A stretch of 64,000 nt of DNA from Halalkalibaculum roseum. Its GTDB lineage: Bacteria > Bacteroidota > Rhodothermia > Balneolales > Balneolaceae. The position numbers and the translations under genes are program-made. The notes below the pieces were generated by a model. That model did no database searches. It was not told the origin of the DNA and saw nothing but the letters and a program-made list of their open reading frames with translations. Location: the NCBI RefSeq assembly GCF_011059145.1, contig NZ_JAALLT010000001.1, positions 837,121 through 901,120 of the forward strand, read 5' to 3'. This document shows positions 34,355-43,264 of this stretch, piece by piece (within the stretch, counting starts at the first letter, position 1; each line of letters starts with the position of its first letter).

Positions 34355-35578
34355 TTAAATTTTTCGTATTGCTTCCACAGGTTTCAGTTTCAATGTTTTC
34401 CAGGCAGGATATAGTGCTGACAGGAGTGCCGCTCCGGCTATTAGCAGGGTAATATTCAGGTAATAGGTACTGCTCAGCTCGGGATATATCACTGTATCGA
34501 GTCCATATGCATTCAGCCCTTGAGAGAAGGCACTGAGATCAATTCCATAATTGCCAAAAGCCATGACTGTTAACCAGCTTAAGAATAGTCCGACCGGGGT
34601 TCCTGCCATGGTCAGGAAAAAGGTTTCGCATAAAATCATGGTGAAAAGCCTGGCTTTGTTCATTCCAACTGCCATCAGCATGCCGAGTTCTTTGGTGCGC
34701 TCCAAGACCGCCATCAGCATGGTATTGACAATACTGAAGACCAGAGCCATGATGATAATGATCATAACTATGTAAAGGGAGATATCCATTGAGTTGAATA
34801 CATACTCCAGCTCGGGTGCCACTTCACCCCATCCGGCAATCTTGAGGTCGGGATGGTTCTCCTGTAAGGTATTGGCCCTGAGACTTGCTTTACTGAAATC
34901 GTCTATTTTGAGAGTAATTTTATGAATCAACTGCGGCTCTCCCAGCAGCCTGTTAAGGTCTTTCCTGAGTACATAAACATTGCCTTTATCGTAATTCTCG
35001 TTGAAGGAGTCGAAGATGCCGGCAATGCGAAAGGCACCGGCAGTAATATTACCTTCCACGTCTTGAAAACTGACCACCATTTTCGATCGCAGTTCAAGTT
35101 CCAGACGATTAGCCAGAGCCCGGCCGATGACAATGGGATTCCTGCTGATATTTCCCAGAAGCTCTCCTTCCACTAAGTGGCTGGTAATGGGATGGACCGA
35201 AACACCGGCAGTATCAATACCGTGAATGGTAACACCGTAACTATTGGCAGCACTTTGGGCTAGACCGGTAGCCAGGCTTTCGTATTGAATCCCCGTGATG
35301 TAATCTTCATTTTCGAGTCTGCCGAGAAGAGTTTCAGCATTATCTATTTCATAACGCGGGTTGAATTGATCCTGAAATTCCGGATTGGTGATTTGAACAT
35401 GGCCAATCATCAGGTCCAGCTGGTTTTGCAGGTAACTCTGGGTAATACTGTTGAAAAAAGCAGAAATGAAGACTCCGGCCCAGATACCGAGCAGTACAGC
35501 AATGATGACCACAGCACTTCTGGTGGGATTTCTCCAGATGTTCTTCCAGCCAAGCGATATGATTCTCCAGATCATCAT
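34355..35578 (-). CDS. FtsX-type ABC permease 1 (LolC/E-like)
   Basis: A 407-residue MacB/LolCE-like permease. It has an N-terminal membrane segment (SAVVIIAVLLGIWAGVFISAF), a large periplasmic domain of ~220 residues, and three C-terminal segments (MVIIIIMALVFSIVNTMLMAVLERTKELGMLMAVG). The GMNKARLFTMIL and C-terminal KTLKLKPVEAIRK motifs are the FtsX signature. It starts within TGATG of the second permease's stop, so the two are coupled. It probably lifts lipid-linked substrates out of the inner membrane. Confidence 0.9.
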   Translation of the reverse strand: MMIWRIISLGWKNIWRNPTRSAVVIIAVLLGIWAGVFISAFFNSITQSYLQNQLDLMIGHVQITNPEFQDQFNPRYEIDNAETLLGRLENEDYITGIQYESLATGLAQSAANSYGVTIHGIDTAGVSVHPITSHLVEGELLGNISRNPIVIGRALANRLELELRSKMVVSFQDVEGNITAGAFRIAGIFDSFNENYDKGNVYVLRKDLNRLLGEPQLIHKITLKIDDFSKASLRANTLQENHPDLKIAGWGEVAPELEYVFNSMDISLYIVMIIIIMALVFSIVNTMLMAVLERTKELGMLMAVGMNKARLFTMILCETFFLTMAGTPVGLFLSWLTVMAFGNYGIDLSAFSQGLNAYGLDTVIYPELSSTYYLNITLLIAGAALLSALYPAWKTLKLKPVEAIRKI

Positions 35579-36801
35579 CAGGATTTCATTGCTTTTACGG
35601 GATTCAGCCTAGACGCTTTGATTATTGGATAAATGCTAAAAATGAGGGTAATGATAAAAACCGTGATTGCCTGATTCGTGAATATTTCCGGTGAAACGGA
35701 AAACTGAAGCATAGGAGACATGTTATATTGTTCTGCCGCCGAAGCCATGGCACCGGAAAGATCAATGGGATTTACATTGAAATACCATGCTACAGGTATG
35801 CTCAGCAGTATACCCAGAAAGGTACCCATAAGACTTAGAATGATGACCTCCAGGGAGAGTATTTTTGCAATCGTTTTCCTTGGTGTACCTACAGAGAGCA
35901 TCACTCCGAACTCATAATACCGTTCGGCAATCATCATAAGTACGGTTCCCAGTACCCCAAAACCTACAATCATGTACAATATCAGGATGATGATGATCCC
36001 ACTGCCGCGGTCAACTTGAATGGCTTGTTTCAGTTCCGGCATGAGCTCAGGCCATCCTAATACTTCGTAATGTTCACCTGATAAATCCTGCTTGAGTGCT
36101 TCGACGGTAGGTTCAAGTTCATCCGGACTGCTGATATTCAGAGCCAGAGAGGTCAAACGGTTATCGGCTGAGAATAAATACTGAGCAGTTTCGAGGGGCA
36201 GGTAGACCAGGCTCTTGTTCATTTCCGGATTCGGGAAAGAGACAGTTCCTTTGATATGGTAGAGTCCCGTAGCATTCATGCCATGATAGCCCTGTCCGAT
36301 TACTACCAGGCTGTCACCGATACGAGCGTTTAAACGTTTCAATAGATCTTTACCAACAATGGCAGCCTGTTCGTTGTTAGAATCAAAATAATTACCTGTC
36401 TCCAGATTTTTGACAGGATTGCTGAGCTGTTTTTCGGCATCAATGTCTATGCCCATGATCATCACAGGTCGGCTCTGTTCGGAAGTCGCTGCCAGAGCAT
36501 AGGAATCAATTCGAGGTACTACCGAGCTTACAGCGGGCTGGCTGATTACAATATTTCGCAGTGTATCGCTCATTGCAAAGCTGTTATCCAGGGTAGGATT
36601 ATCCTGGTAGCCATTCTGGTGGATCTGTATATAACCGGAAAAAATGCCCACTGTATTCTCGAGCATATTATCGTACTGCCCCTCCTGGGTGGAACGGGTG
36701 ATGGCTGACAAAAACACCGCTACAACAATAGAGAGCGTGGTAATAATCGTCCTCCGCCTATTCCGCCAAATATTACGCCAAGCCAGTTTGAATATTAACA
36801 T
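35578..36801 (-). CDS. FtsX-type ABC permease 2 (LolC/E-like)
   Basis: A 407-residue homologue of the other permease: an N-terminal segment, periplasmic domain, and three C-terminal segments (VGFGVLGTVLMMIAERYYEFGVMLSVGTPRKTI). It ends in RLNPVKAMKS, the FtsX-type tail. Similar length and arrangement suggest a heterodimer with permease 1. It shares a base with permease 1 and lies 46 bp after the LolA-like gene. Confidence 0.9.
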   Translation of the reverse strand: MLIFKLAWRNIWRNRRRTIITTLSIVVAVFLSAITRSTQEGQYDNMLENTVGIFSGYIQIHQNGYQDNPTLDNSFAMSDTLRNIVISQPAVSSVVPRIDSYALAATSEQSRPVMIMGIDIDAEKQLSNPVKNLETGNYFDSNNEQAAIVGKDLLKRLNARIGDSLVVIGQGYHGMNATGLYHIKGTVSFPNPEMNKSLVYLPLETAQYLFSADNRLTSLALNISSPDELEPTVEALKQDLSGEHYEVLGWPELMPELKQAIQVDRGSGIIIILILYMIVGFGVLGTVLMMIAERYYEFGVMLSVGTPRKTIAKILSLEVIILSLMGTFLGILLSIPVAWYFNVNPIDLSGAMASAAEQYNMSPMLQFSVSPEIFTNQAITVFIITLIFSIYPIIKASRLNPVKAMKS

Positions 36802-36847
36802 TTACCAGTAATCAGTGGATATCAGTTAAATCGGTGTCATCCGAGTT

Positions 36848-37606
36848 CTATTGTACGCGTTTCATATTCCGGATACTAAAATAGTTTTCCGAAATATCGA
36901 TATTGAAATCAATATCCCGATAGTGCAGCACCGTTTTATGACCCTCCTTATCCAGGGGAATCATCTCCATCATCGTAGGTATGGTACGACCACCGATCTC
37001 TTTTATCTCCGATCCCTCCATGACTTTAATCAATTCCATATCTTCGTCATAGAACTCGGTCCGCAACTGCAAATATTCATCCTTGGTAATAAAACTGACC
37101 ACCTTGCCCCATACTACCGGGGCTTGGGGTTTCGGAATCATCTCAATTTTATACGCCTCGTATCCGCTGAGTGTGCTATCCCCGACTAGGGTGTGGTTAT
37201 AGTCGGTCACTATAGATGACTCTTCCACCAGGTCATTATTAGAAAAATCGGACCCCATCCAGGACTGACTCATCATGGATGGCGGCATCTTAATGGTTCG
37301 ATTGATATCCGGCAGCCAGTTCCATATTTCATTGCCTCTTTTCAGATAGGCCGTGCCCTCGTCCCGCGCAGGAGCGGTTACCAGGATCAGGCTGTAGTCC
37401 ATCCCAAGTGACCAGGCTTTCATGGAGATACTTCTTTCCCATGTCGGACGAATAATTTCCATTGTAAATTCAGCCTGGGAGCTTTCCCCTCTCATTTTCT
37501 CATCGGCGCGGCGAACAATTTCTGTGGCATCCTGTGCCTGAACAGTTATTATGCCTGTGAATATCAACAAACAGAGTGCTACTGTTTTTCTATATTTTTG
37601 ATCCAT
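36848..37606 (-). CDS. LolA-like outer-membrane lipoprotein-sorting protein
   Basis: About 252 residues from M37606 (two codons later than the longest frame). A signal peptide (CLLIFTGIITVQAQ) leads to a periplasmic protein of the LolA/LppX-type fold. The hallmarks are RRADEKMRGESSQAEFTM, AYLKRGNEIWNWLPDINRTIKMP and a later MPPSMMSQSWMGSDF. This family accompanies ABC or RND exporters and carries a hydrophobic substrate across the periplasm. Its start overlaps the TetR gene's end by 17 bp. Confidence 0.85.
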   Translation of the reverse strand: MDQKYRKTVALCLLIFTGIITVQAQDATEIVRRADEKMRGESSQAEFTMEIIRPTWERSISMKAWSLGMDYSLILVTAPARDEGTAYLKRGNEIWNWLPDINRTIKMPPSMMSQSWMGSDFSNNDLVEESSIVTDYNHTLVGDSTLSGYEAYKIEMIPKPQAPVVWGKVVSFITKDEYLQLRTEFYDEDMELIKVMEGSEIKEIGGRTIPTMMEMIPLDKEGHKTVLHYRDIDFNIDISENYFSIRNMKRVQ

Positions 37607-38171
37607 AGTCATTCATCACTTTTTCTTTCATCTTTGCAAAGGGATAGTCTTTTCCCAGTGTGAGATACCCCAGGGTTATACCATCCAGTTTGGCGGCGAG
37701 GTAGTAAGCTTCCAATTTTGGGTTGTCGTAACCCAGGTCTTCAAAAAGGGGAGCTAAAATTCGAATCTGACGCTCGTTATAGGCGTCAATGGAAGACTTC
37801 AGTTTTTCTACGGCATCGGGCTGAAGGGCAAGTGAAACCATCAGCCTCACGACTTCGGTGGCATGTTCGATATAGCTGAAAATCATATGCAGCATTTTTC
37901 GCAGGCGCTCAGAAGAGGAAAGGTCTTCGGGAAAGTTTAAAGCTTCTTTACCCACCTCGGTGAGATCATTGAAGATTGCATGCAGGATATCATCCTTGCC
38001 ATCAAAATAGTGGTAAATCAGTCCCTTGGATATGCCGGCTTTTTCAGCTATGGAGCGAACACTGGTTTGGGCAAAGCCTTTGGCCGCAAAAAGTTCAAAT
38101 GCGGCATTTCTTATTTGCCGTCGTGTCTGCTGCCTGATTTCTTCATTCTTTGTGGGCGATCTTGGACACAT
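37590..38171 (-). CDS. TetR/AcrR-family repressor of the export module
   Basis: A 193-residue regulator. The N-terminal helix-turn-helix has AAKGFAQTSVRSIAEKAGISKGLIYHYFDGKDDILHAIF, the classic TetR motif. The C-terminal ligand domain is long and variable. A perfect 20-bp palindrome sits 9 bases upstream of its start and is its likely operator, so it should repress itself and the five downstream genes (LolA-like, permeases, ATPase, barrel) until a ligand binds. The operon structure (overlapping ends) supports that. Confidence 0.9.
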   Translation of the reverse strand: MCPRSPTKNEEIRQQTRRQIRNAAFELFAAKGFAQTSVRSIAEKAGISKGLIYHYFDGKDDILHAIFNDLTEVGKEALNFPEDLSSSERLRKMLHMIFSYIEHATEVVRLMVSLALQPDAVEKLKSSIDAYNERQIRILAPLFEDLGYDNPKLEAYYLAAKLDGITLGYLTLGKDYPFAKMKEKVMNDYGSKI

Positions 38172-38180
38172 GACAGACCA

Positions 38181-38200
38181 TTGACTGAACGTTCAGTCAA
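38181..38200. promoter_or_regulatory. TetR operator palindrome
   Basis: TTGACTGAAC-GTTCAGTCAA is a perfect inverted repeat of 10+10 with no spacer. It is of the type bound by TetR/AcrR dimers (TGAnnGAACGTTCnnTCA-like), just upstream of the regulator's own start. Confidence 0.8.
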
Positions 38201-38291
38201 AATTTAGATGGAAATAATTTCAAAGTCAACGGATGTTTTAAAATAAATTACCGAAGTACTTTTTAGAGAGGGTAAAGCAGGGCTTAATGGG

Positions 38292-38915
38292 TTAAAGAGC
38301 AGATTTCTTCACTTTGGATGCTCTGCCATGAACATGTTCCAGGAAGTTTTGAAGCAGAAGGGAACCTGTGGTGCCCGATTTCTCAGGGTGAAACTGTACG
38401 CCCAGGACATTGTCTTTACCCACAACCGCAGAAAAGTCGTTGATATAGTTGCAGGAGGCCAGTGAATATTCGTTAACCGGGGCATAAAAACTGTGTACGT
38501 AATAGAAATACTGGCTATTGCTTATACCATTAAGAAGGGGGCAATCGACAGTATCAGTAAAGGTATTCCAGCCCATATGAGGCACTTTACCTTTGCTTTC
38601 GTCAAATTTCTTTAGTTTACCGGGTATGATGCCCAACCCTTTAGTGTCCCCTTCCTCAGAACTCTCAAAAAGTAATTGCATCCCCAGGCAGATGCCCAGA
38701 ACAGGTTTGTCAGTCTCTTTCAGAAAGCGATCAAGGCCCCGCCTTTTAAGCGACTTCATAGCCGGAACAGCATGCCCTACGCCCGGAAAAATAACGGCAT
38801 CCGAAAGCTCTAACTCTTGCGGGTCATTGGATATGATGTAAGGTTCATCAAGTCTGTCCAGCGCGTTGGAAACGGATGCAAGGTTTCCGGCGTCGTAGTT
38901 AATAATTGCAATCAT
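38292..38915 (-). CDS. hisH: Imidazole glycerol phosphate synthase glutaminase subunit
   Basis: A 207-residue class I glutamine amidotransferase. The nucleophile is C76 in GICLGMQLLFESSEE, with the His/Glu dyad in GVQFHPEKSG. It hydrolyses glutamine to feed ammonia to HisF. One base from hisB. The TetR-controlled export module begins about 100 bp downstream, so the his transcript is interrupted right after it. Confidence 0.95.
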   Translation of the reverse strand: MIAIINYDAGNLASVSNALDRLDEPYIISNDPQELELSDAVIFPGVGHAVPAMKSLKRRGLDRFLKETDKPVLGICLGMQLLFESSEEGDTKGLGIIPGKLKKFDESKGKVPHMGWNTFTDTVDCPLLNGISNSQYFYYVHSFYAPVNEYSLASCNYINDFSAVVGKDNVLGVQFHPEKSGTTGSLLLQNFLEHVHGRASKVKKSAL

Positions 38916-38916
38916 A

Positions 38917-39804
38917 TTAAAGCAGGTCTTTGGTGCTAGGTAGTATGTTCAAATTGCGTTCGCTTCTGCTGACTGCTGCCCGCAGACAACGTGCAAAAGC
39001 TTTAAAACAAGCTTCTATCTTATGGTGGTCATTCGATCCTTCAAAAGACACGTGCAGGGTAGTCTTCATATTGATCGCCAGGGAATAAAAAAAGTGTTCC
39101 GTCATTTCAGTCGGGAAATCCCCAACCATATCACGATCGAAATCCCCGTTAAATACCAGATAAGGCCTTCCTGATAAATCCAGAGCGACCTCGCATTTGG
39201 TTTCGTCCATGGGCAACACAAATGAATAACGTTGAATTCCAACTTTTTCACCTAAAGCTTTAAGTATGGTTTCTCCCAGGGTGATGGCGATATCTTCAAT
39301 GGTATGGTGCTCGTCGATTTCCAGGTCACCTTTACAAGTAATTTCCAGGTCAACCAGGCCGTGTCGGGCAATTTGCTCAAGCATATGGTCAAAAAAGCCG
39401 AGACCGGTATCAATATTCGACTTGCCGGTTCCGTCGAGATCCACGGTAACGCTGATCTGCGTTTCGGAGGTATTGCGGGTAAGGGTTGCCTTGCGACGTG
39501 GAAAGCAGATTAGGTTGCTGAGCTCTATCCAGTTTTCCGCCTCGGCTGCTTTTTGTTCCTTGCCGTAGGCTATCAGTCTCTCATCCTCAAGTTGTACGGT
39601 TAGATCGATTTCTTTTGTTGAAAAAGTTCCGCCGGATATTTGTTCGTTGTTCAGTAAAGTCCGCTGTTGCTCCGTCAGCTGAGCACTATCGAAGGTAATA
39701 CCGTGGCCAAGCTCCTGTAGGTGTTTGAGTCCGTATAAAGCTCCCTCTCTTAACAGTTTGTCATCTGAAGATTTTAGTGCTTCCGTCTCAATACGGATGT
39801 TCAT
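38917..39804 (-). CDS. hisB: Imidazoleglycerol-phosphate dehydratase with non-catalytic N-terminal domain
   Basis: 295 residues. Residues ~103-295 are a full IGPD domain: RKATLTRNTSETQI, TGLGFFDHMLEQIARHG, EIDEHHTIEDIAI and the second metal set NDHHKIEACFKAFARCL. The first ~100 residues are an extra domain whose layout (GLKHLQELGHGITFDS) recalls the histidinol-phosphatase HAD part of bifunctional HisB. However, the DxDGT catalytic motif is missing at the N-terminus. So dehydratase is well supported, phosphatase is not. One base overlaps hisC. Confidence 0.9.
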   Translation of the reverse strand: MNIRIETEALKSSDDKLLREGALYGLKHLQELGHGITFDSAQLTEQQRTLLNNEQISGGTFSTKEIDLTVQLEDERLIAYGKEQKAAEAENWIELSNLICFPRRKATLTRNTSETQISVTVDLDGTGKSNIDTGLGFFDHMLEQIARHGLVDLEITCKGDLEIDEHHTIEDIAITLGETILKALGEKVGIQRYSFVLPMDETKCEVALDLSGRPYLVFNGDFDRDMVGDFPTEMTEHFFYSLAINMKTTLHVSFEGSNDHHKIEACFKAFARCLRAAVSRSERNLNILPSTKDLL

Positions 39805-40859
39805 TATACCAATTCTTTTAGTGTGTTGATCAATTGTTCATTTTCATCAGGTGTGCCCACGGTAATACGCAGACAGTTTTCACAAAGAGGTTCATCCCCT
39901 CTATAGCGGACAATGATCTCTTTATCAGCCAGCTCTTTGTACAACTTAATGGCATTATCAAATTTAACCAGCAAAAAGTTCGCGTCACTGGGATAAATTT
40001 TTCTAACACCCGGTACATCCTGGAGCTTCCGGCGTAATTTTTCACGTTCTTCAACCAATTTTTCTATATGAAAAGAGATGGTATCCCGGTGATCGAAAGC
40101 TTCCAGTGCATATTTACTGGTGAGTGCATTGACATTATAGGGTGCCTTGACCTTCATCATGAATCGGTTAATTTCTTCTGAGGACAGTGCAATGCCCATG
40201 CGAACCCCGGCCATACCGAATGATTTCGACAGAGTTTGCAAAACTACCAAATTGGGATTGTTTTCAATGAGATTGGCACGGCTTTCACGTTCACTGAAAT
40301 CTATATAAGCCTCATCGATGACCACAATTCCGGGGAATCTGTCAATAAGTACTTCGATACGTTCCTGTTCAAATTCATTGCCGGTGGGATTATTTGGAGA
40401 ACAGAGAAAGAGCATTTTGGTTTGTTCATCCACTGCCTCAAGTATTTCATCCACTTTTGGCTGAAAAGAAGAGTCCAGATTCACCTTTTTCACCGAAACA
40501 TCATGGATGCCTGCTGATACTTTGTACATGCCGTAGGTAGGCGGGGTGATGATGACGTTATCGGTTCTCGGCTCGCAGAAAATACGGTAAAGCAAATCGA
40601 TTGCTTCATCGCTGCCTACGCCCACAAATACATTTTCGGGACTAAGGTTGCGAAGATTCGCGATTCTTTTCCTGAGTTCAAGCTGGTAGGGTGAGGGGTA
40701 GCGATGCAATCCTTCGGCTTTCTGATATGGAGCACCCATACTGTTTTCGTTGGCATCAAGCAGTAATCCGCTGTCATAGTCATCACGGGCACTGCGATAG
40801 GGTTTCAGTTTCCGAATATTGGGACGAACCAGGCTTTCAATACTGATTTCCGGCTTCAT
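39804..40859 (-). CDS. hisC: Histidinol-phosphate aminotransferase
   Basis: A 351-residue PLP enzyme of the class I/II fold. The PLP lysine lies in QTLSKSFGMAGVRMG. Other landmarks are FVGVGSDEAIDLLYR, CSPNNPTGN and DEAYIDFSER. It transaminates imidazole-acetol phosphate with glutamate. Its stop overlaps the start of hisB by one base (TAATG), while 156 bp separate it from hisD. Confidence 0.95.
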   Translation of the reverse strand: MKPEISIESLVRPNIRKLKPYRSARDDYDSGLLLDANENSMGAPYQKAEGLHRYPSPYQLELRKRIANLRNLSPENVFVGVGSDEAIDLLYRIFCEPRTDNVIITPPTYGMYKVSAGIHDVSVKKVNLDSSFQPKVDEILEAVDEQTKMLFLCSPNNPTGNEFEQERIEVLIDRFPGIVVIDEAYIDFSERESRANLIENNPNLVVLQTLSKSFGMAGVRMGIALSSEEINRFMMKVKAPYNVNALTSKYALEAFDHRDTISFHIEKLVEEREKLRRKLQDVPGVRKIYPSDANFLLVKFDNAIKLYKELADKEIIVRYRGDEPLCENCLRITVGTPDENEQLINTLKELV

Positions 40860-40945
40860 GGATACGTTTTATAGATAAATTTTAAATGTGTTAATAAAAT
40901 TGTCTCCTTTCTTCCATCCCCCGTAATCACACCCTGAACGGGCGC

Positions 40946-40967
40946 GGATTTGGCCTTGGCCAAATCC
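40946..40967. repeat. Near-perfect palindrome between hisD and hisC
   Basis: GGATTTGGCC-TT-GGCCAAATCC: two exact 10-base arms around TT, preceded by GGGCGC. No T-run follows on the his-coding strand, so it is not a clear terminator. It may be part of a dispersed element or an mRNA-processing hairpin inside the operon. Confidence 0.5.
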
Positions 40968-41015
40968 AGGGGATGGCAATTCGACTGATATTCTTATAAC
41001 AATTTATATTTTAAA

Positions 41016-42296
41016 TCACTCTTCCAGTCGCAGGGACACCGCTCTTCTGTGTCCTTCAAGTTCTTCCAGCTGAGCCAGCCTTTCAACGGAAGATGCAATA
41101 TTCTTTAATCCTTCTTTCGAAAGATGCTGCATGGTAATGTATTTACAGAACGAATCAACGGAAACACCGCTGTACATTCGGGCATAACCGTAAGTAGGCA
41201 ATGTGTGATTGGTTCCCGAGGCGTAGTCGCCGGCACTTTCCGGTGACCATTTCCCGAGAAATACGGAACCGGCACTGTAAATTTCATCCACGTGAGATTC
41301 AGCGCTTTCACACTGTATAATAAGGTGTTCAGGTGCAAACCTGTTTGAAAAATTAAAAGCTTGTTCCAAGGATTCTACTTCAATGCTAAAGCTATGGTTC
41401 AGGGCCTTCTCAGCCATTTTTTTTCGGGGGAGTTGCTCCAGCTGTTTGTCCAGTTCTTGCTTACATTGGTCCCAATCAAAGCCTTTGGTTGCCAGCAAAA
41501 CAACTTGACTGTCAGAGCCGTGTTCAGCTTGTGACAATAAGTCGGCGGCCACATATACGGGTTCGGCATAATCATCGGCGATGACTAATACCTCGGAAGG
41601 GCCGGCCGGCATGTCAATAGCAACCTGGGCTTCACTGTTCTGCAACTGCATCTTGGCAGCTGTCACGTACTGATTGCCCGGGCCAAAAATTTTATTAACT
41701 TTGGGAACCGACTCCGTCCCGAAAGCCATGGCCGCAATAGCCTGTGCACCTCCTGACTGTAAAATTACCGAGGCACCTATCTTTTTTGCAATATAGGTCA
41801 ACTCATCGGCTACCAGGTTGTCTTTGCCGGGAGGAGTGGCAATGACGATTTCCCGGCATCCCGCGAGTGCCGCGGGGATTCCAAGCATCATCAGAGTGGA
41901 AGGAAGCATTGCTGTACCGCCTGGAACATAGAGTCCCACACGTTCTATAGGGCGTGTTACCCGCATGCATCGAACACCGGGCATAGTCTCTACCTCCATG
42001 GCATTAGGGAGCTGTGCCTTGTGGAAGCGATAGATATTTTTAAAAGCAGTGTCAATCGCCTCCTTAATTTCATCATTCAGGACCGGCGCTTCATCTTCCG
42101 GGCTTAAAGTCAGCGGTTCGGGAGCCGCTCCATCGAATTTCCGGGTATACCTGCTTACGGCTTTATCTCCTTCGCTGCGAACATCGTCGATGATTGGATT
42201 TACGACTTCAAAGATGTCATCGAAATGCATCTTCGGACGCTTGCAAAGCTTAGCGATCTCTTTTTCCGTTAATTCACTGTAAACATATCTTTTCAT
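41016..42296 (-). CDS. hisD: Histidinol dehydrogenase
   Basis: A 426-residue zinc enzyme that oxidises histidinol to histidine in two NAD-dependent steps. The landmarks are YVPGGTAMLPSTLMMLGIPA, GAQAIAAMAFGTESVPKVNKIFGPGNQYVTAAK, IDMPAGPSEVLVIAD, the LLSQAEHGSDSQ zinc-binding block and the C-terminal RFAPEHLIIQ and SGTNHTLPT. It is 86 bp after hisG, with a CTCTGTG-family repeat copy in that gap. Confidence 0.95.
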   Translation of the reverse strand: MKRYVYSELTEKEIAKLCKRPKMHFDDIFEVVNPIIDDVRSEGDKAVSRYTRKFDGAAPEPLTLSPEDEAPVLNDEIKEAIDTAFKNIYRFHKAQLPNAMEVETMPGVRCMRVTRPIERVGLYVPGGTAMLPSTLMMLGIPAALAGCREIVIATPPGKDNLVADELTYIAKKIGASVILQSGGAQAIAAMAFGTESVPKVNKIFGPGNQYVTAAKMQLQNSEAQVAIDMPAGPSEVLVIADDYAEPVYVAADLLSQAEHGSDSQVVLLATKGFDWDQCKQELDKQLEQLPRKKMAEKALNHSFSIEVESLEQAFNFSNRFAPEHLIIQCESAESHVDEIYSAGSVFLGKWSPESAGDYASGTNHTLPTYGYARMYSGVSVDSFCKYITMQHLSKEGLKNIASSVERLAQLEELEGHRRAVSLRLEE

Positions 42297-42336
42297 CGTT
42301 TCTCAAATATTAATCCATAATAAATAGATGACAATA

Positions 42337-42359
42337 ACACAGAGTTACACAGAGACTCT
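42337..42359. repeat. CTCTGTG-family dispersed repeat, copy 3 (inverted)
   Basis: CACAGAGTTACACAGAG between hisG and hisD, in the opposite orientation to the other copies. Confidence 0.5.
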
Positions 42360-42382
42360 TTGACATAGTTATTTTATATACC

Positions 42383-43264
42383 TTAAACTATCATGCTTTC
42401 AATAGGGAGAATAACAATACCGCTTGCGCCGGCTGATTTCAGCTGTTCCATTACTTCCCAAAACTCGTCGATCGGTATCACGGTATGAATAGCCACCATG
42501 TTTTTCTCAGCCAGGGGCATTACTGTCGGACTTTTGAGAGATGGGATGATATCCTTGATTTCATCAACATTCTCTTCTGAGGCATTCATCATTATATACC
42601 TGCTTCTTCCTGCCTGCTGATGTCCGTCAATACGTACCAGGAATTTTTCAATAAGTTTTTTCTTACCCGGCGAAAGATCTTTGTTGGTCCTAATAAGTTC
42701 GGTTTCGGATTCGAAAATAGTCTCAATCTCTTCCAGTCCATTTGCCCGTAGGGTATTTCCGGTGGATACCAAGTCGCAAACCGCATCGGCCACTTCCAGG
42801 CGTGGTGCGATTTCCACGGCCCCGGATATAGTCACAACTTTTGATGAGATACCTTTACCCTCAAGATATTTACGGGTAAGATTCGGATAACTGGTGGCAA
42901 TGGTTTTCCCTTCAAAGTCTGATACGGTTTTAATAATACCGTCCTTTTTAGCTGCCAGAGAGAGTCGGCACATACCATATTCCAATCCGCGAAGAGTGGT
43001 TACATCAGCGCCCATCTCGGCAGTGACATTTGCACCTACAAAGCCGAGATCGCAGACACCATCCTGAACATATTCAGGAATATCGTCGTCCCGAATCAGG
43101 AGCAATTCCACATCAAAGTTACGGCATTTAAGCATGAGGCTGCGCTTATAATTGTCAAACTGAAGCCCTATGCCTTCCAGCAGGTTGATAGTTTTATCGG
43201 TCAGGCGCCCGTCTTTTTGGAGCGCAATACGCAGTGAAGTTTCTGAATCGGCAGTTCTGTGCAT
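42383..43264 (-). CDS. hisG: ATP phosphoribosyltransferase, long form
   Basis: A 293-residue enzyme, the first committed and histidine-feedback-inhibited step of the pathway. The catalytic lobes carry LRIALQKDGRL, LGFVGANVTAE and the PRPP loop DLVSTGNTLRANGL. The C-terminal ~75 residues (RYIMMNASEENVDEI ... AIHTVIPIDEFWEVMEQL ... SGIVILPIE) are the PII-like regulatory domain of the long hexameric form. That domain makes HisZ unnecessary. It is the head of the his transcript and is preceded by a His-rich leader ORF. Confidence 0.95.
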   Translation of the reverse strand: MHRTADSETSLRIALQKDGRLTDKTINLLEGIGLQFDNYKRSLMLKCRNFDVELLLIRDDDIPEYVQDGVCDLGFVGANVTAEMGADVTTLRGLEYGMCRLSLAAKKDGIIKTVSDFEGKTIATSYPNLTRKYLEGKGISSKVVTISGAVEIAPRLEVADAVCDLVSTGNTLRANGLEEIETIFESETELIRTNKDLSPGKKKLIEKFLVRIDGHQQAGRSRYIMMNASEENVDEIKDIIPSLKSPTVMPLAEKNMVAIHTVIPIDEFWEVMEQLKSAGASGIVILPIESMIV

